This document shows positions 1 to 6,507 of a stretch of 14,560 bases of DNA, piece after piece (the first letter of the stretch is position 1; every line of letters starts with the position of its first letter). The stretch covers positions 1-14,560 of the forward strand of contig CALFIY010000109.1 in assembly GCA_937877595.1 (NCBI GenBank), written 5' to 3'. The notes below the pieces were generated by a model. It saw nothing but the letters and a program-made list of their open reading frames with translations, had not been told where the DNA came from and did no database searches. Source of the DNA: an uncultured Prevotella sp. (lineage in GTDB: Bacteria > Bacteroidota > Bacteroidia > Bacteroidales > Bacteroidaceae). Both the position numbers and the translations under genes were made by a program.

Positions 1-2
1 AA

Positions 3-134
3 AGTTACAAACAGTTCTGTAAGAAATACCATCCACGCAGGGGCTACAAACTGTCACTCAAGAATCTCGCAACGAACGATTGTGAGGGAACAGCAACCAT
101 CAGCCTGCCGCTCTATCTGACATGGAAGATTTAA
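3..134 (+). CDS. 3' end of an unidentified gene (partial)
   Basis: An open frame enters from the left edge and gives 43 residues, ending in ISLPLYLTWKI before a TAA stop. The composition is protein-like (mixed Lys/Arg, aromatic and hydrophobic residues, an alternating hydrophobic end that could be a beta strand). The other two + frames stop early (one at about 19-21) or read as unlikely protein. The start lies outside the window. I do not recognise the family. It reads in the same direction as the two small genes at 525 and 885 and opposite to the rest of the window, so it belongs to a separate transcription unit. It is followed by an AT-rich gap of 390 bases. Confidence 0.4.
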   Translation, partial: SYKQFCKKYHPRRGYKLSLKNLATNDCEGTATISLPLYLTWKI

Positions 135-284
135 TCTCTGCCCGATACTTGTCAAAGAATCATTGGAAGACGCAGGAAAATGAGCATTAGACCTGACTTT
201 TGGATAAGAGGATAAAGTTTAAAGTGTATTTTTCTTTATGTTTCCGCTGAAAATAGAGTATTTTTTAACATAATATTAGCATTG

Positions 285-326
285 TATAGTAATGTTATAG
301 TAATGCTATACCAAATTATAGTAAAG
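285..326. repeat. Three phased decamer repeats (iteron-like)
   Basis: TATAGTAATG occurs at 285-294 and 296-305, and TATAGTAAAG at 317-326. The starts are 11 and 21 bp apart, close to one and two helical turns, so the copies lie on the same face of the DNA. The first two copies also sit inside an inverted AGCATT/AATGCT pair. Such an arrangement fits an operator or a replication iteron set; which one cannot be decided from sequence, and AT-rich DNA can produce this by chance. Confidence 0.4.
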
Positions 327-375
327 CATAGCAAATAAAAGAAAAGAAAAGAAAAAGAAAGGAAAGAAATATTAG

Positions 376-393
376 ATAACTCTAACGAGTTAT
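376..393. promoter_or_regulatory. Perfect 7-bp inverted repeat (possible operator or RNA hairpin)
   Basis: ATAACTC and GAGTTAT flank the 4-nt spacer TAAC. No T tract follows on either strand, so it is unlikely to be an intrinsic terminator. Its position between the phased repeats and the gene at 525 suggests a regulator-binding site or a hairpin in the leader RNA. Confidence 0.35.
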
Positions 394-524
394 TGGGGAA
401 CTCGCCCTCTCCTTTCAGGAGTTTTCGCCCCCAAATCAGACAGGCGAACAGAGAAAACCCGAAAGAAAGTCGCGCGTGAGCGTGCGAGAGGCGACACCCT
501 GATGACCCACAAACCGATAAGAAA

Positions 525-791
525 ATGACAAAAGGAAGCATTTACAAGGTCGTTTTTACGACACCGCCCCTGTCAGATGATGACAGAACCGAGTTTTTCT
601 TTACCTCCATCGCAGCAATCTATGACACTTTCACGGTGGAACAGGTGGGCTGTGGTTACAGGCGGCTTTACAATCTGAAAGTTCCAAGCGGAACACCCTA
701 TAATGGTCGTCTCTGTCAGATAACAAGGGAGACTTTCAGACGTAAGACGCAAAACAACCCCTGTGAGGGTCGAAAAGAAAGCAGACGATGA
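525..791 (+). CDS. Conserved-looking 88-aa protein of unknown function
   Basis: ATG at 525 opens an 88-residue frame beginning MTKGSIYKVVFTTPP. The first ~70 residues look like a small compact alpha/beta domain: a strand IYKVVF, an acidic turn SDDDRTEFFFTSIAAIYD, then an aromatic-rich second half with Gly and Tyr (GCGYRRLYNLKVP). The last ~20 residues are highly basic. I do not know a named family. The leader is A-rich (GATAAGAAA just before ATG) with no Shine-Dalgarno site, as is usual in Bacteroidota. It lies upstream of the small acidic gene at 885 on the same strand, separated by 93 bases that contain that gene's own promoter. Confidence 0.6.
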   Translation: MTKGSIYKVVFTTPPLSDDDRTEFFFTSIAAIYDTFTVEQVGCGYRRLYNLKVPSGTPYNGRLCQITRETFRRKTQNNPCEGRKESRR

Positions 792-857
792 CTTACCAAT
801 TATCAGGCAAAAAGCGAAAATTCGTGATGTTTCGTACAAATAACTCACTATTTTTGC

Positions 858-865
858 TAACTTTG
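858..865 (+). promoter_or_regulatory. Bacteroidota-type -7 promoter element
   Basis: TAACTTTG is an exact match to the Bacteroidota -7 consensus TAnnTTTG. A partial -33-like TTTCG lies at 830-834. The expected RNA start is a few bases downstream, giving a leader of roughly 15 nt before the ATG at 885. This both supports the short gene at 885 and points to the host phylum. Confidence 0.6.
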
Positions 866-884
866 CAACCAAAATCATACGATT

Positions 885-1058
885 ATGACAAAAGAAGAAG
901 AATTTGAAGCCCTTTGGGAACAGTCGGGCAAACGAGCAGAGAGAGACAAGGAAGAGTTTGAGACTTGGTATAACTCCTTGTCTCAATCAGAAAAAGAAAA
1001 AGTTGACAGAGAGACAGAGAACTCTCGCCTGTGGGAAGATTATACAGGCGAACGTTAA
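885..1058 (+). CDS. 57-aa acidic, charged protein of unknown function (candidate immunity protein)
   Basis: A short frame of 57 residues starts MTKEEEFEALWEQ and ends in LWEDYTGER. It is dominated by Glu, Asp, Lys and Arg with several Trp, and should be largely helical. A perfect -7 promoter element lies 20 bases upstream, which makes it more believable than its length alone would. Its TAA stop at 1056-1058 overlaps the TAA stop of the oppositely directed MuF-ADP-ribosyltransferase gene by the palindrome TTAA, so the two transcripts converge. Small acidic proteins often neutralise basic or nucleotide-binding toxins, and its position at the toxin end of that gene is suggestive. The immunity role is only an inference; a regulator or an unrelated cargo protein is equally possible. 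Confidence 0.6.
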   Translation: MTKEEEFEALWEQSGKRAERDKEEFETWYNSLSQSEKEKVDRETENSRLWEDYTGER

Positions 1059-2764
1059 ATCTCTGTCATATTGAATGTAATTCGACCATTGATGTTTGTA
1101 ACTCCGTCAAAACGGACTTTCATCCCTCTGTCAAACAATACCTCATGCTGATTGGGTAAGCCGTTGCGCCCATTAAACATAGATAAATCTTCAATCGGAT
1201 GTCCTGTCTTGCCCCTGATGACAAGCAGGACGTCTCTTTCGTTGTTATGCAAGGTCTTGGCTTTGCGTTTTATCAGTTCCTCTACGCTGTCAATACTTAA
1301 ACTTGTTGAAGTGAATGCTTCCCAAGTCTGTGTCCCCTGTTTTTGTGCTGCTTCCAACCAAGCATTTAGGTTTGTTTTATTCAGGCGAATAGTCCTGTAA
1401 ACAGTCTCTGATGTTGTCGGAAGTTTTGAAAGTCCCTGTGAGAGTAATTCCGATAATGCCTGTTCAAACTCTGACAGTTTACCTTTGCGAAGATGAAGAT
1501 TCAAGTGCCTGAAATCTGATATGTCGCCCCTCGTATAGTCATAGATAGCAGCCATTTCTGTTGTCTCTAACTGTGGGTATAGTTTATGCAGATAGTCAGC
1601 CATACTCGCTTTCATTGCAGGGCTTGTATGATAGTGTCGGGTAAATGTGCGCTCTGCTGCTGAATAAGTATCGACACGGAAATTATCGACATATTGTGGG
1701 TTGTCTCTGACAAAGTAAGGCATAGTTTCCCACCCCTTTGCTCTTTCTCTGTTTTCCTCTATCCACTCATTAAATCGTTTTGGCACTTCGGTAACGGTGT
1801 TTACGCTGTCATCAGTCAGCGGCTCGCCAGCGAGTATGCGTCTGTTATCTTCTATCATTTCCTCTTTGGTTTTGAGGATTGACGTTGCGTAACATCGGCA
1901 ATGTGGGTGCCACCCTGTAAACTTGAAGTCCTTTGGGTAGCGGCCTTGCAGTTCGTCGCAGATGTCATGGAAGGGATGCGGCTTGCCGTCACGCCCCTTG
2001 CAGGTGTGGTTGTTGGAAAGGTGTATCTCTATGCCTACGACAAAGTCCATTTCCTGCCAGCGCATGTGGTCGGAAGTCCTGTAGGCGATATTCCCCTCCG
2101 TAGCGGCCAGCCGTCGGGCGTTCATGTACGAGGAACGATAGACACCACGGCCAGGATGGAAAGCAGCCGCATGTTTCGAGAGGTGCAGCATACCGTGCTC
2201 GTCGCGCACCCTGCGGAAGAGCATATCGGGGTGCTGGAGGTACTGCCGCAGATCGTGCGTCATTTGGTCTGCTGACAGGCCACCCCGTAGGCCGAGGTCA
2301 AGCCCCATTTCTATTTCCTCCTTGAACTCGCCCGTGTACCGCCACACTCGGTCGGAGAGGTTCAGCCCTCGCTCCTTGCGCTGTAGGAAAGCGTCACGAG
2401 CAGCCTCATTGGTGCTGTAATAGCGTCGGTACTGCTCCTGTGTCAGCCGCCCTACATTGCGCCCGAATACGCGGTTGGCAAGTTCGTTGTTCTTGTTGTT
2501 AGCCAGCGTCCACTCGCTTTCCACTCCGTTCACGACGCACACCTCAACAGCAGCCTTGAAGCGGAGCATAAGGCTCTCGACGCGCTGACGGGTCAGGGGG
2601 TAATCGTCAAAGGTGAAAGGACGGTCAGCGTTGAAGTCGTTTATACTCACGCCTATTGCAGCGGCCTCACGGGTCGCCTCCATGTATATAGCGTCTATCT
2701 GCCGCTGCAACTGCTGTAGATGTGCGAGGTGCTGGCGGTCATACTTGTTTGTCGGCTTCGGCAT
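1055..2764 (-). CDS. Phage MuF/SPP1 gp7-type head protein fused to a C-terminal ADP-ribosyltransferase
   Basis: The 569-residue protein has two parts. Residues ~1-300 form a minor head/portal-associated protein of the Mu gpF/SPP1 gp7 type, ending in the family's hallmark WHPHCRCYATS (HPHCRC at 286-291). Residues ~395-569 look like an ADP-ribosyltransferase of the Arg-Ser-Glu class: VYRTIRL with Arg457, FTSTSLS with the STS at 486-488, and NQHEVLF with a Gln-x-Glu at 539-541. Such domains split NAD+ and transfer ADP-ribose to a target; Gln-x-Glu is the pattern of C3-like enzymes, but no target can be read from it. MuF proteins carry toxin domains in some phages and could deliver them with the capsid. 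Its start overlaps the zinc-ribbon gene by 26 nt. The DNA for the C-terminal part is visibly more AT-rich than for the N-terminal half, suggesting module exchange. Confidence 0.85.
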   Translation of the reverse strand: MPKPTNKYDRQHLAHLQQLQRQIDAIYMEATREAAAIGVSINDFNADRPFTFDDYPLTRQRVESLMLRFKAAVEVCVVNGVESEWTLANNKNNELANRVFGRNVGRLTQEQYRRYYSTNEAARDAFLQRKERGLNLSDRVWRYTGEFKEEIEMGLDLGLRGGLSADQMTHDLRQYLQHPDMLFRRVRDEHGMLHLSKHAAAFHPGRGVYRSSYMNARRLAATEGNIAYRTSDHMRWQEMDFVVGIEIHLSNNHTCKGRDGKPHPFHDICDELQGRYPKDFKFTGWHPHCRCYATSILKTKEEMIEDNRRILAGEPLTDDSVNTVTEVPKRFNEWIEENRERAKGWETMPYFVRDNPQYVDNFRVDTYSAAERTFTRHYHTSPAMKASMADYLHKLYPQLETTEMAAIYDYTRGDISDFRHLNLHLRKGKLSEFEQALSELLSQGLSKLPTTSETVYRTIRLNKTNLNAWLEAAQKQGTQTWEAFTSTSLSIDSVEELIKRKAKTLHNNERDVLLVIRGKTGHPIEDLSMFNGRNGLPNQHEVLFDRGMKVRFDGVTNINGRITFNMTEI

Positions 2765-2978
2765 AGTCGGGTCTCAGTTTGAAATGTTCGTCACAGGCAG
2801 GGTCTTTGAGGAAGATACAGAACTTGCCGCCCTGTTGCTTGTAGGGGCAGCGGCAGAGGAACGGCTTGCCGTCGTAGCCTATCTCGTGCCAGTCGTACGA
2901 GTTGGCGCAGTGGCGGCACTGGTATTTCGGCCGCTCCTGCGCTTTTCCGTTGCGTCTCGTTGGTTTCCGTAGTGCCAT
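2739..2978 (-). CDS. Small zinc-ribbon-like protein between portal and MuF genes
   Basis: This 79-residue basic protein has a Cys-x2-Cys pair (YQCRHCANSYDW), then LCRCPY and two later Cys, a pattern that could bind one zinc ion. The N-terminal 18 residues are rich in Lys and Arg. It starts 12 bases after the portal stop and overlaps the MuF gene start by 26 nt, so it is translated as part of the head-gene operon. Function is unknown; candidates are a small head-assembly factor or a nucleic-acid-binding protein. Zinc binding is inferred from Cys spacing only. Confidence 0.7.
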   Translation of the reverse strand: MALRKPTRRNGKAQERPKYQCRHCANSYDWHEIGYDGKPFLCRCPYKQQGGKFCIFLKDPACDEHFKLRPDYAEADKQV

Positions 2979-2990
2979 CTGATAAATCTC

Positions 2991-4406
2991 TTACTCGGTC
3001 AGAGAAAATGCGTCTAACGCGCTATCTTGGGCTATCTCGGCCAGCGTAGCGTCCACATCGTCAGAATGGCCGAACTCCTCGATACTCTCGCGCTGGCTCA
3101 TAATTGGTTTATTACCGTTGGCCATCATCAAGTTGCTGATAGTGTCCTTTTCCTCCGTAATAGTGAACGGCGTAACGACATTCTCGACGGGGAGCGAGTC
3201 GATGGCTTCGTGATAGGCCTCTCCGAGGGCAATCTTCAGAAACGCCTTGACCACGTTCACCTCGCGGTCGAAGAACTCAATCAGACGGCCAGACTCGTCT
3301 TTCACTTTCAGCTGTGCGTCGATGAACAGCTGCTTCCGGCTCTCGCCACTCATGGGGTTGGCTTTCATGCTCTCATACGACCAGTCGGGGAGTTGCAACT
3401 GCGTGAAGAACGACTGCCGTAGTTCCGTGATGTGGTATTTCAGATTCTCGATGGCCTGTTGCCATGTTACATAGCCAGCGGTGCTGCCCTTGGGGTACTG
3501 GAGTACGCTCTTGAACTCCTCCTTTTCGTTGCCCTCGTTGTCATAGCGTATCTCCTCGTCGGCGAACACGCAGAACAGAGGCTTGGAGTTCTTACGCAGG
3601 TAGTTACCGTTACGGCTGACACTCCACTCGATTTCATAGACAATCTTGCTGGTGTCCTCCCAAATGGGTGTCGGTCGCCACGCATACACTCCTGGTATCT
3701 TGCCTATCTTCTCGATGTTGTCCTCCTCCAGCAGTTCCCAGCCGCCGCTACCGTTGTCAGCCCATTTGTAGTGGGCAGTAGAGGTGTAGGTGTCGAAGTA
3801 GGAAACGGTCTTGTTGGCGACCTTACGTTTGTAGCCGATAGAGAGGGCAATCATATCGCCCATTTCATCCATGAGGGGATAGAGGTTGTCGCCCAGCATG
3901 GGGGAGTAGTTCTTACAGCGGAACTTCAAAGGGCTGTCGAAGCCGTACTTGTTGTGTTTCTCCTCGACGGCATACCACAGCGTCAGCACCTCGCAACCAG
4001 CGAACAGCATAGCCAGCCGCTCGTTGTTCACGCAGTCGATGCGGTTGCGCATGAAGATTTTTTCGAGGTAGGTGCTCACTTCTTTCTGCTTCGCGTCACC
4101 GTCTGCAGGGGTGTAGATGCGCTTCACGGGGATGCCGCAGCAGAGTTCCGTCATGCGCTTCACGGCCAACTGCTGGAGGTTGTAGGTGACACGCGTAACA
4201 TAGTCAATCGTGCCATCGTCCTCCACTACATCGGGGTAGAGCGACTTATTCATAACAGGGTGCTTTTTCGGGTCGTACTCACAGGAGAGACCTTTACGGC
4301 TACCGCAACTGCCCCATGCAGGGACGGGAAAAGACTTGTCTTTGAGGTCGGCAATGATTCCCGATGCAGGGCGTTCCTTACGGATGATTTCTTGGATTGT
4401 AGGCAT
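2991..4406 (-). CDS. Phage portal protein (SPP1 gp6-like)
   Basis: The 471-residue product has the length and layout of SPP1-type portal proteins, which form the dodecameric ring at the unique capsid vertex through which DNA is packaged and ejected. Recognisable parts are the early wing/stem region with VTRVTYNLQQLAVKRM and LAMLFAGCEVLTLWY, the middle beta-rich part (SYFDTYTSTAHYKW), and the late PMSGESRKQLFIDAQLKV segment, which resembles the conserved MSGE-containing region of portals. It follows TerL by 22 bases and precedes the zinc-ribbon and MuF genes, the standard order. Family assignment rests on these motifs plus context. No catalytic residues are expected. Confidence 0.85.
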   Translation of the reverse strand: MPTIQEIIRKERPASGIIADLKDKSFPVPAWGSCGSRKGLSCEYDPKKHPVMNKSLYPDVVEDDGTIDYVTRVTYNLQQLAVKRMTELCCGIPVKRIYTPADGDAKQKEVSTYLEKIFMRNRIDCVNNERLAMLFAGCEVLTLWYAVEEKHNKYGFDSPLKFRCKNYSPMLGDNLYPLMDEMGDMIALSIGYKRKVANKTVSYFDTYTSTAHYKWADNGSGGWELLEEDNIEKIGKIPGVYAWRPTPIWEDTSKIVYEIEWSVSRNGNYLRKNSKPLFCVFADEEIRYDNEGNEKEEFKSVLQYPKGSTAGYVTWQQAIENLKYHITELRQSFFTQLQLPDWSYESMKANPMSGESRKQLFIDAQLKVKDESGRLIEFFDREVNVVKAFLKIALGEAYHEAIDSLPVENVVTPFTITEEKDTISNLMMANGNKPIMSQRESIEEFGHSDDVDATLAEIAQDSALDAFSLTE

Positions 4407-4428
4407 AATGCAATGAATTTTGGGGTTG

Positions 4429-5895
4429 TTAAAATACTTTCTTTGCCGTCCGCGCCTTGTCTATCGGCTTGAACGGGTTGGCAATATGGTAGTCGATGGC
4501 ATAGCCGAGAATATCTACATACTCGTCGTGAGGCTTGGCAGGGAAGCCGCAAATCTCATCCTCGAAAGCCTCATTCCAAGCACCGTCAACGAGTATCACA
4601 CGTCCACCCTCAACCGTTGGCGAGGCGGCATAGAGGCGTGTTTCCTTGCTGTCTTTCGGGCTGGGGGTGTTTACCACGTTCAGCCCCGTAGTCTCTTTCA
4701 ACTGGTCAATAACGGAGATACCGTTGGCTTTCGGCTCAATGCGGATCGTGGAGCGACGGCTGTAGCCATGTTGCTGCACATATTCGGGGATGAAGCGCAG
4801 GAGGTCGGGGAACTTCATCATCACCTTGTGGGCGTGAGTAACATACAGGTCGCCCCCTATCTTGCAGGTCGATATGATGCCCGTCGGGTCGTTGCTGGTT
4901 TTGTCGGTGAAAGCGGTGTCGAGGAAGAACACTATAGGCTCGTTGTCGTAGATGCGCTTGAACTCGGCCACCTTGATATGCTTAAACCACTCGCGCTTGA
5001 TGATGTTACCGCCAGCGATGGTAGGCCGCTGCTGATACAGAGCCGCAAAGGTTCTCGGACTGCGTTTCTCCACGTCAAGCAGCCGCTCCAGCGAGTGCCT
5101 GTCCTCCCATAGTGCCTCTCCTACCTGTCGTGGGTCTTCGGGGAGGTTCATGTCCTCGCGTATGGCAGGGATAGACACCACCGTCCACTTTTCGGGTTCC
5201 CGTTCAAGCAGACGGCCAGCAAGGTCATCTTCGTGCCAGCGCGTCATGATGAGTATCTGCTTCGAGTTGTTATGCAGACGGGTGAGGAATACGTCGGTGT
5301 ACCAGTCCCAAATGCGGTCTCGGTACGTCTGACTGCCAGCCTCCAGCGCGTCCTTTACGGGGTCGTCGATGATGCCGAGGTCAACGGGTGTACCCGTAAG
5401 GGAGCCACCGACACCGACGGCCTTATAGAAGCCACCGTAGCCCACCGTCTCGAACTGGTCAACATTACGGAGCCAGCCGCGCTGCGTATCTGTCTTGACG
5501 CGCATGTTGTTGAGGTAGGTGTTGGGGAACACCTCGCCGTACTCGCTGCCGTCTATCGTGCGCTGTATGGAGCGTGAGAACTGCTGTGCGAGGTCGGCAC
5601 TATACGATGAGCCGACAATCTTCAGCAGGGGGTTGACACCCAAAGCCCACGCAGGGAACTTGCGGCTGACAATCTCGCTCTTGCCGTGCTGGGGAGGGAC
5701 AAACAGCATCAGACGGTCGGTGCCAAGCGTACCCTCCAGGAGTTGCTGGCACTTCTCGGCAATGAGTGTATGAAACCACTGGCGGTCGTATGAGGGTGTG
5801 GTATAGTCGAGAAACACAGGAAAGCGCACCCTTGCGTCTCTCTTGTGCAACTCACGTTCCAGTTCAAGTAGTCTCATAGCCGTGCTGTAGTCCAT
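4429..5895 (-). CDS. terL: Terminase large subunit (TerL)
   Basis: This 488-residue packaging motor pumps DNA into the prohead using ATP and cuts the concatemer. The ATPase half shows a Walker A-like PPQHGKSE at 67-74, a Walker B LGIIDDP at 173-179 with its catalytic acid, and MTRWHEDDLAGRL at ~217-229, which fits the coupling region. The C-terminal RNase H-like nuclease begins with VFFLDTAF (Asp326) and ends with HDEYVDILGYAIDYH, supplying further metal-binding acids. It belongs to the Terminase_6-type group by these motifs. It starts 9 bases after the TerS stop. All key residues appear intact, so the gene should be functional. Confidence 0.93.
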   Translation of the reverse strand: MDYSTAMRLLELERELHKRDARVRFPVFLDYTTPSYDRQWFHTLIAEKCQQLLEGTLGTDRLMLFVPPQHGKSEIVSRKFPAWALGVNPLLKIVGSSYSADLAQQFSRSIQRTIDGSEYGEVFPNTYLNNMRVKTDTQRGWLRNVDQFETVGYGGFYKAVGVGGSLTGTPVDLGIIDDPVKDALEAGSQTYRDRIWDWYTDVFLTRLHNNSKQILIMTRWHEDDLAGRLLEREPEKWTVVSIPAIREDMNLPEDPRQVGEALWEDRHSLERLLDVEKRSPRTFAALYQQRPTIAGGNIIKREWFKHIKVAEFKRIYDNEPIVFFLDTAFTDKTSNDPTGIISTCKIGGDLYVTHAHKVMMKFPDLLRFIPEYVQQHGYSRRSTIRIEPKANGISVIDQLKETTGLNVVNTPSPKDSKETRLYAASPTVEGGRVILVDGAWNEAFEDEICGFPAKPHDEYVDILGYAIDYHIANPFKPIDKARTAKKVF

Positions 5896-5904
5896 GGTTC
5901 GCTG

Positions 5905-6507
5905 TTAGTGACTTCGACTTGCCTTGATACGCTCGATTTCAGCCTTTATCTCATCCTCGGACATCTTCTCGGCAGGGATGAGCGGTGTGCCGTCCTTGCC
6001 CGTCACCTCGGTCTTGGTGGCGGCATAGAGGCCAAGGAGTTTGCGACGCTCGGCCAGCTGCTGGCGTATCTCTGCCATATATGCAGGGTTGCCGAGGCCT
6101 ATCACGTTCTCGCTCTTGTTCTCGCGCTTGACGGTGACAATCTCGGTAGCCTCGCCGCCACCTTGACCCTCGCCAGCCGGAACAGGGACACCGACGCGCT
6201 TGTTGTACTCGCGCACCCAGTCCTCCTTGCTCTTATCCCATTGCTCCCATAGTTCACATACTGCATCGTCGATACGCTCCAGTTCGAGTTGCAGCCGCTG
6301 GTCAACATCCTGTATTCGGGCTGCTCTCCATTCGTCCAGCAGTTCGTTGATGTCATTCCATACGGTACGGGTGGAACAGGTGGTATTCATCCGTGTGCGC
6401 ACTTCCTCGGCTATCTTCGCTATGCTCCAGCCGCGCTTGTAGAGAGGTGCAATTATCTCCTTGCGCCCCTCCTTGATATGATTGCGTTTGCTTGTGTTAC
6501 GGCTCAT
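5905..6507 (-). CDS. terS: Terminase small subunit (TerS-like)
   Basis: The 200-residue protein begins with a helix-turn-helix (GWSIAKIAEEV to TRTVWNDINELL, residues ~27-57), followed by long charged helices fit for oligomerisation, and ends in a segment with AATKTEVTGKDGTPL, typical of TerS proteins in this kind of phage. TerS recognises the packaging site and recruits TerL, encoded next door. I chose the ATG at 6507 because it overlaps the radical SAM stop codon as ATGA; an upstream in-frame extension to 6624 would lie wholly inside the radical SAM gene and reads as unlikely protein. The overlap ties the packaging genes to the modification genes in one operon. Confidence 0.85.
   Translation of the reverse strand: MSRNTSKRNHIKEGRKEIIAPLYKRGWSIAKIAEEVRTRMNTTCSTRTVWNDINELLDEWRAARIQDVDQRLQLELERIDDAVCELWEQWDKSKEDWVREYNKRVGVPVPAGEGQGGGEATEIVTVKRENKSENVIGLGNPAYMAEIRQQLAERRKLLGLYAATKTEVTGKDGTPLIPAEKMSEDEIKAEIERIKASRSH

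Larger units (their letters stand above)
135..524. other. AT-rich intergenic region with repeats and small hairpins
   Basis: I see no credible gene here; the only long open frame (- strand, across 236-541) reads as low-complexity antisense. The stretch 236-400 is strongly AT-rich and holds three phased decamer repeats, a pure A/G tract at about 340-368, a perfect 7-bp stem with a 4-nt loop at 376-393, and a 5-bp stem with a 3-nt loop at 409-421 followed by TTTT. This looks like a control region ahead of the + strand gene at 525, but I found no perfect TAnnTTTG element in it. Confidence 0.5.

Noticed and set aside
337..370. Tandem repeat or CRISPR-like structure
   Set aside because: It is only an irregular A/G tract without spacers or conserved units; no CRISPR array is visible in the window.
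409..425. Terminator for the gene ending at 134
   Set aside because: The stem is 5 bp with four Ts and lies almost 280 bases downstream, too weak and too far to call.
573..986. 137-residue open frame on the - strand
   Set aside because: It is antisense to the genes at 525 and 885, Phe/Leu/Ser-rich and without motif; the + strand frame at 885 has a matching promoter.
3432..4472. 346-residue open frame on the + strand
   Set aside because: It lies antisense to the portal gene, is rich in Val, Leu and His as expected from a reversed GC-rich gene, and has no recognisable motif.
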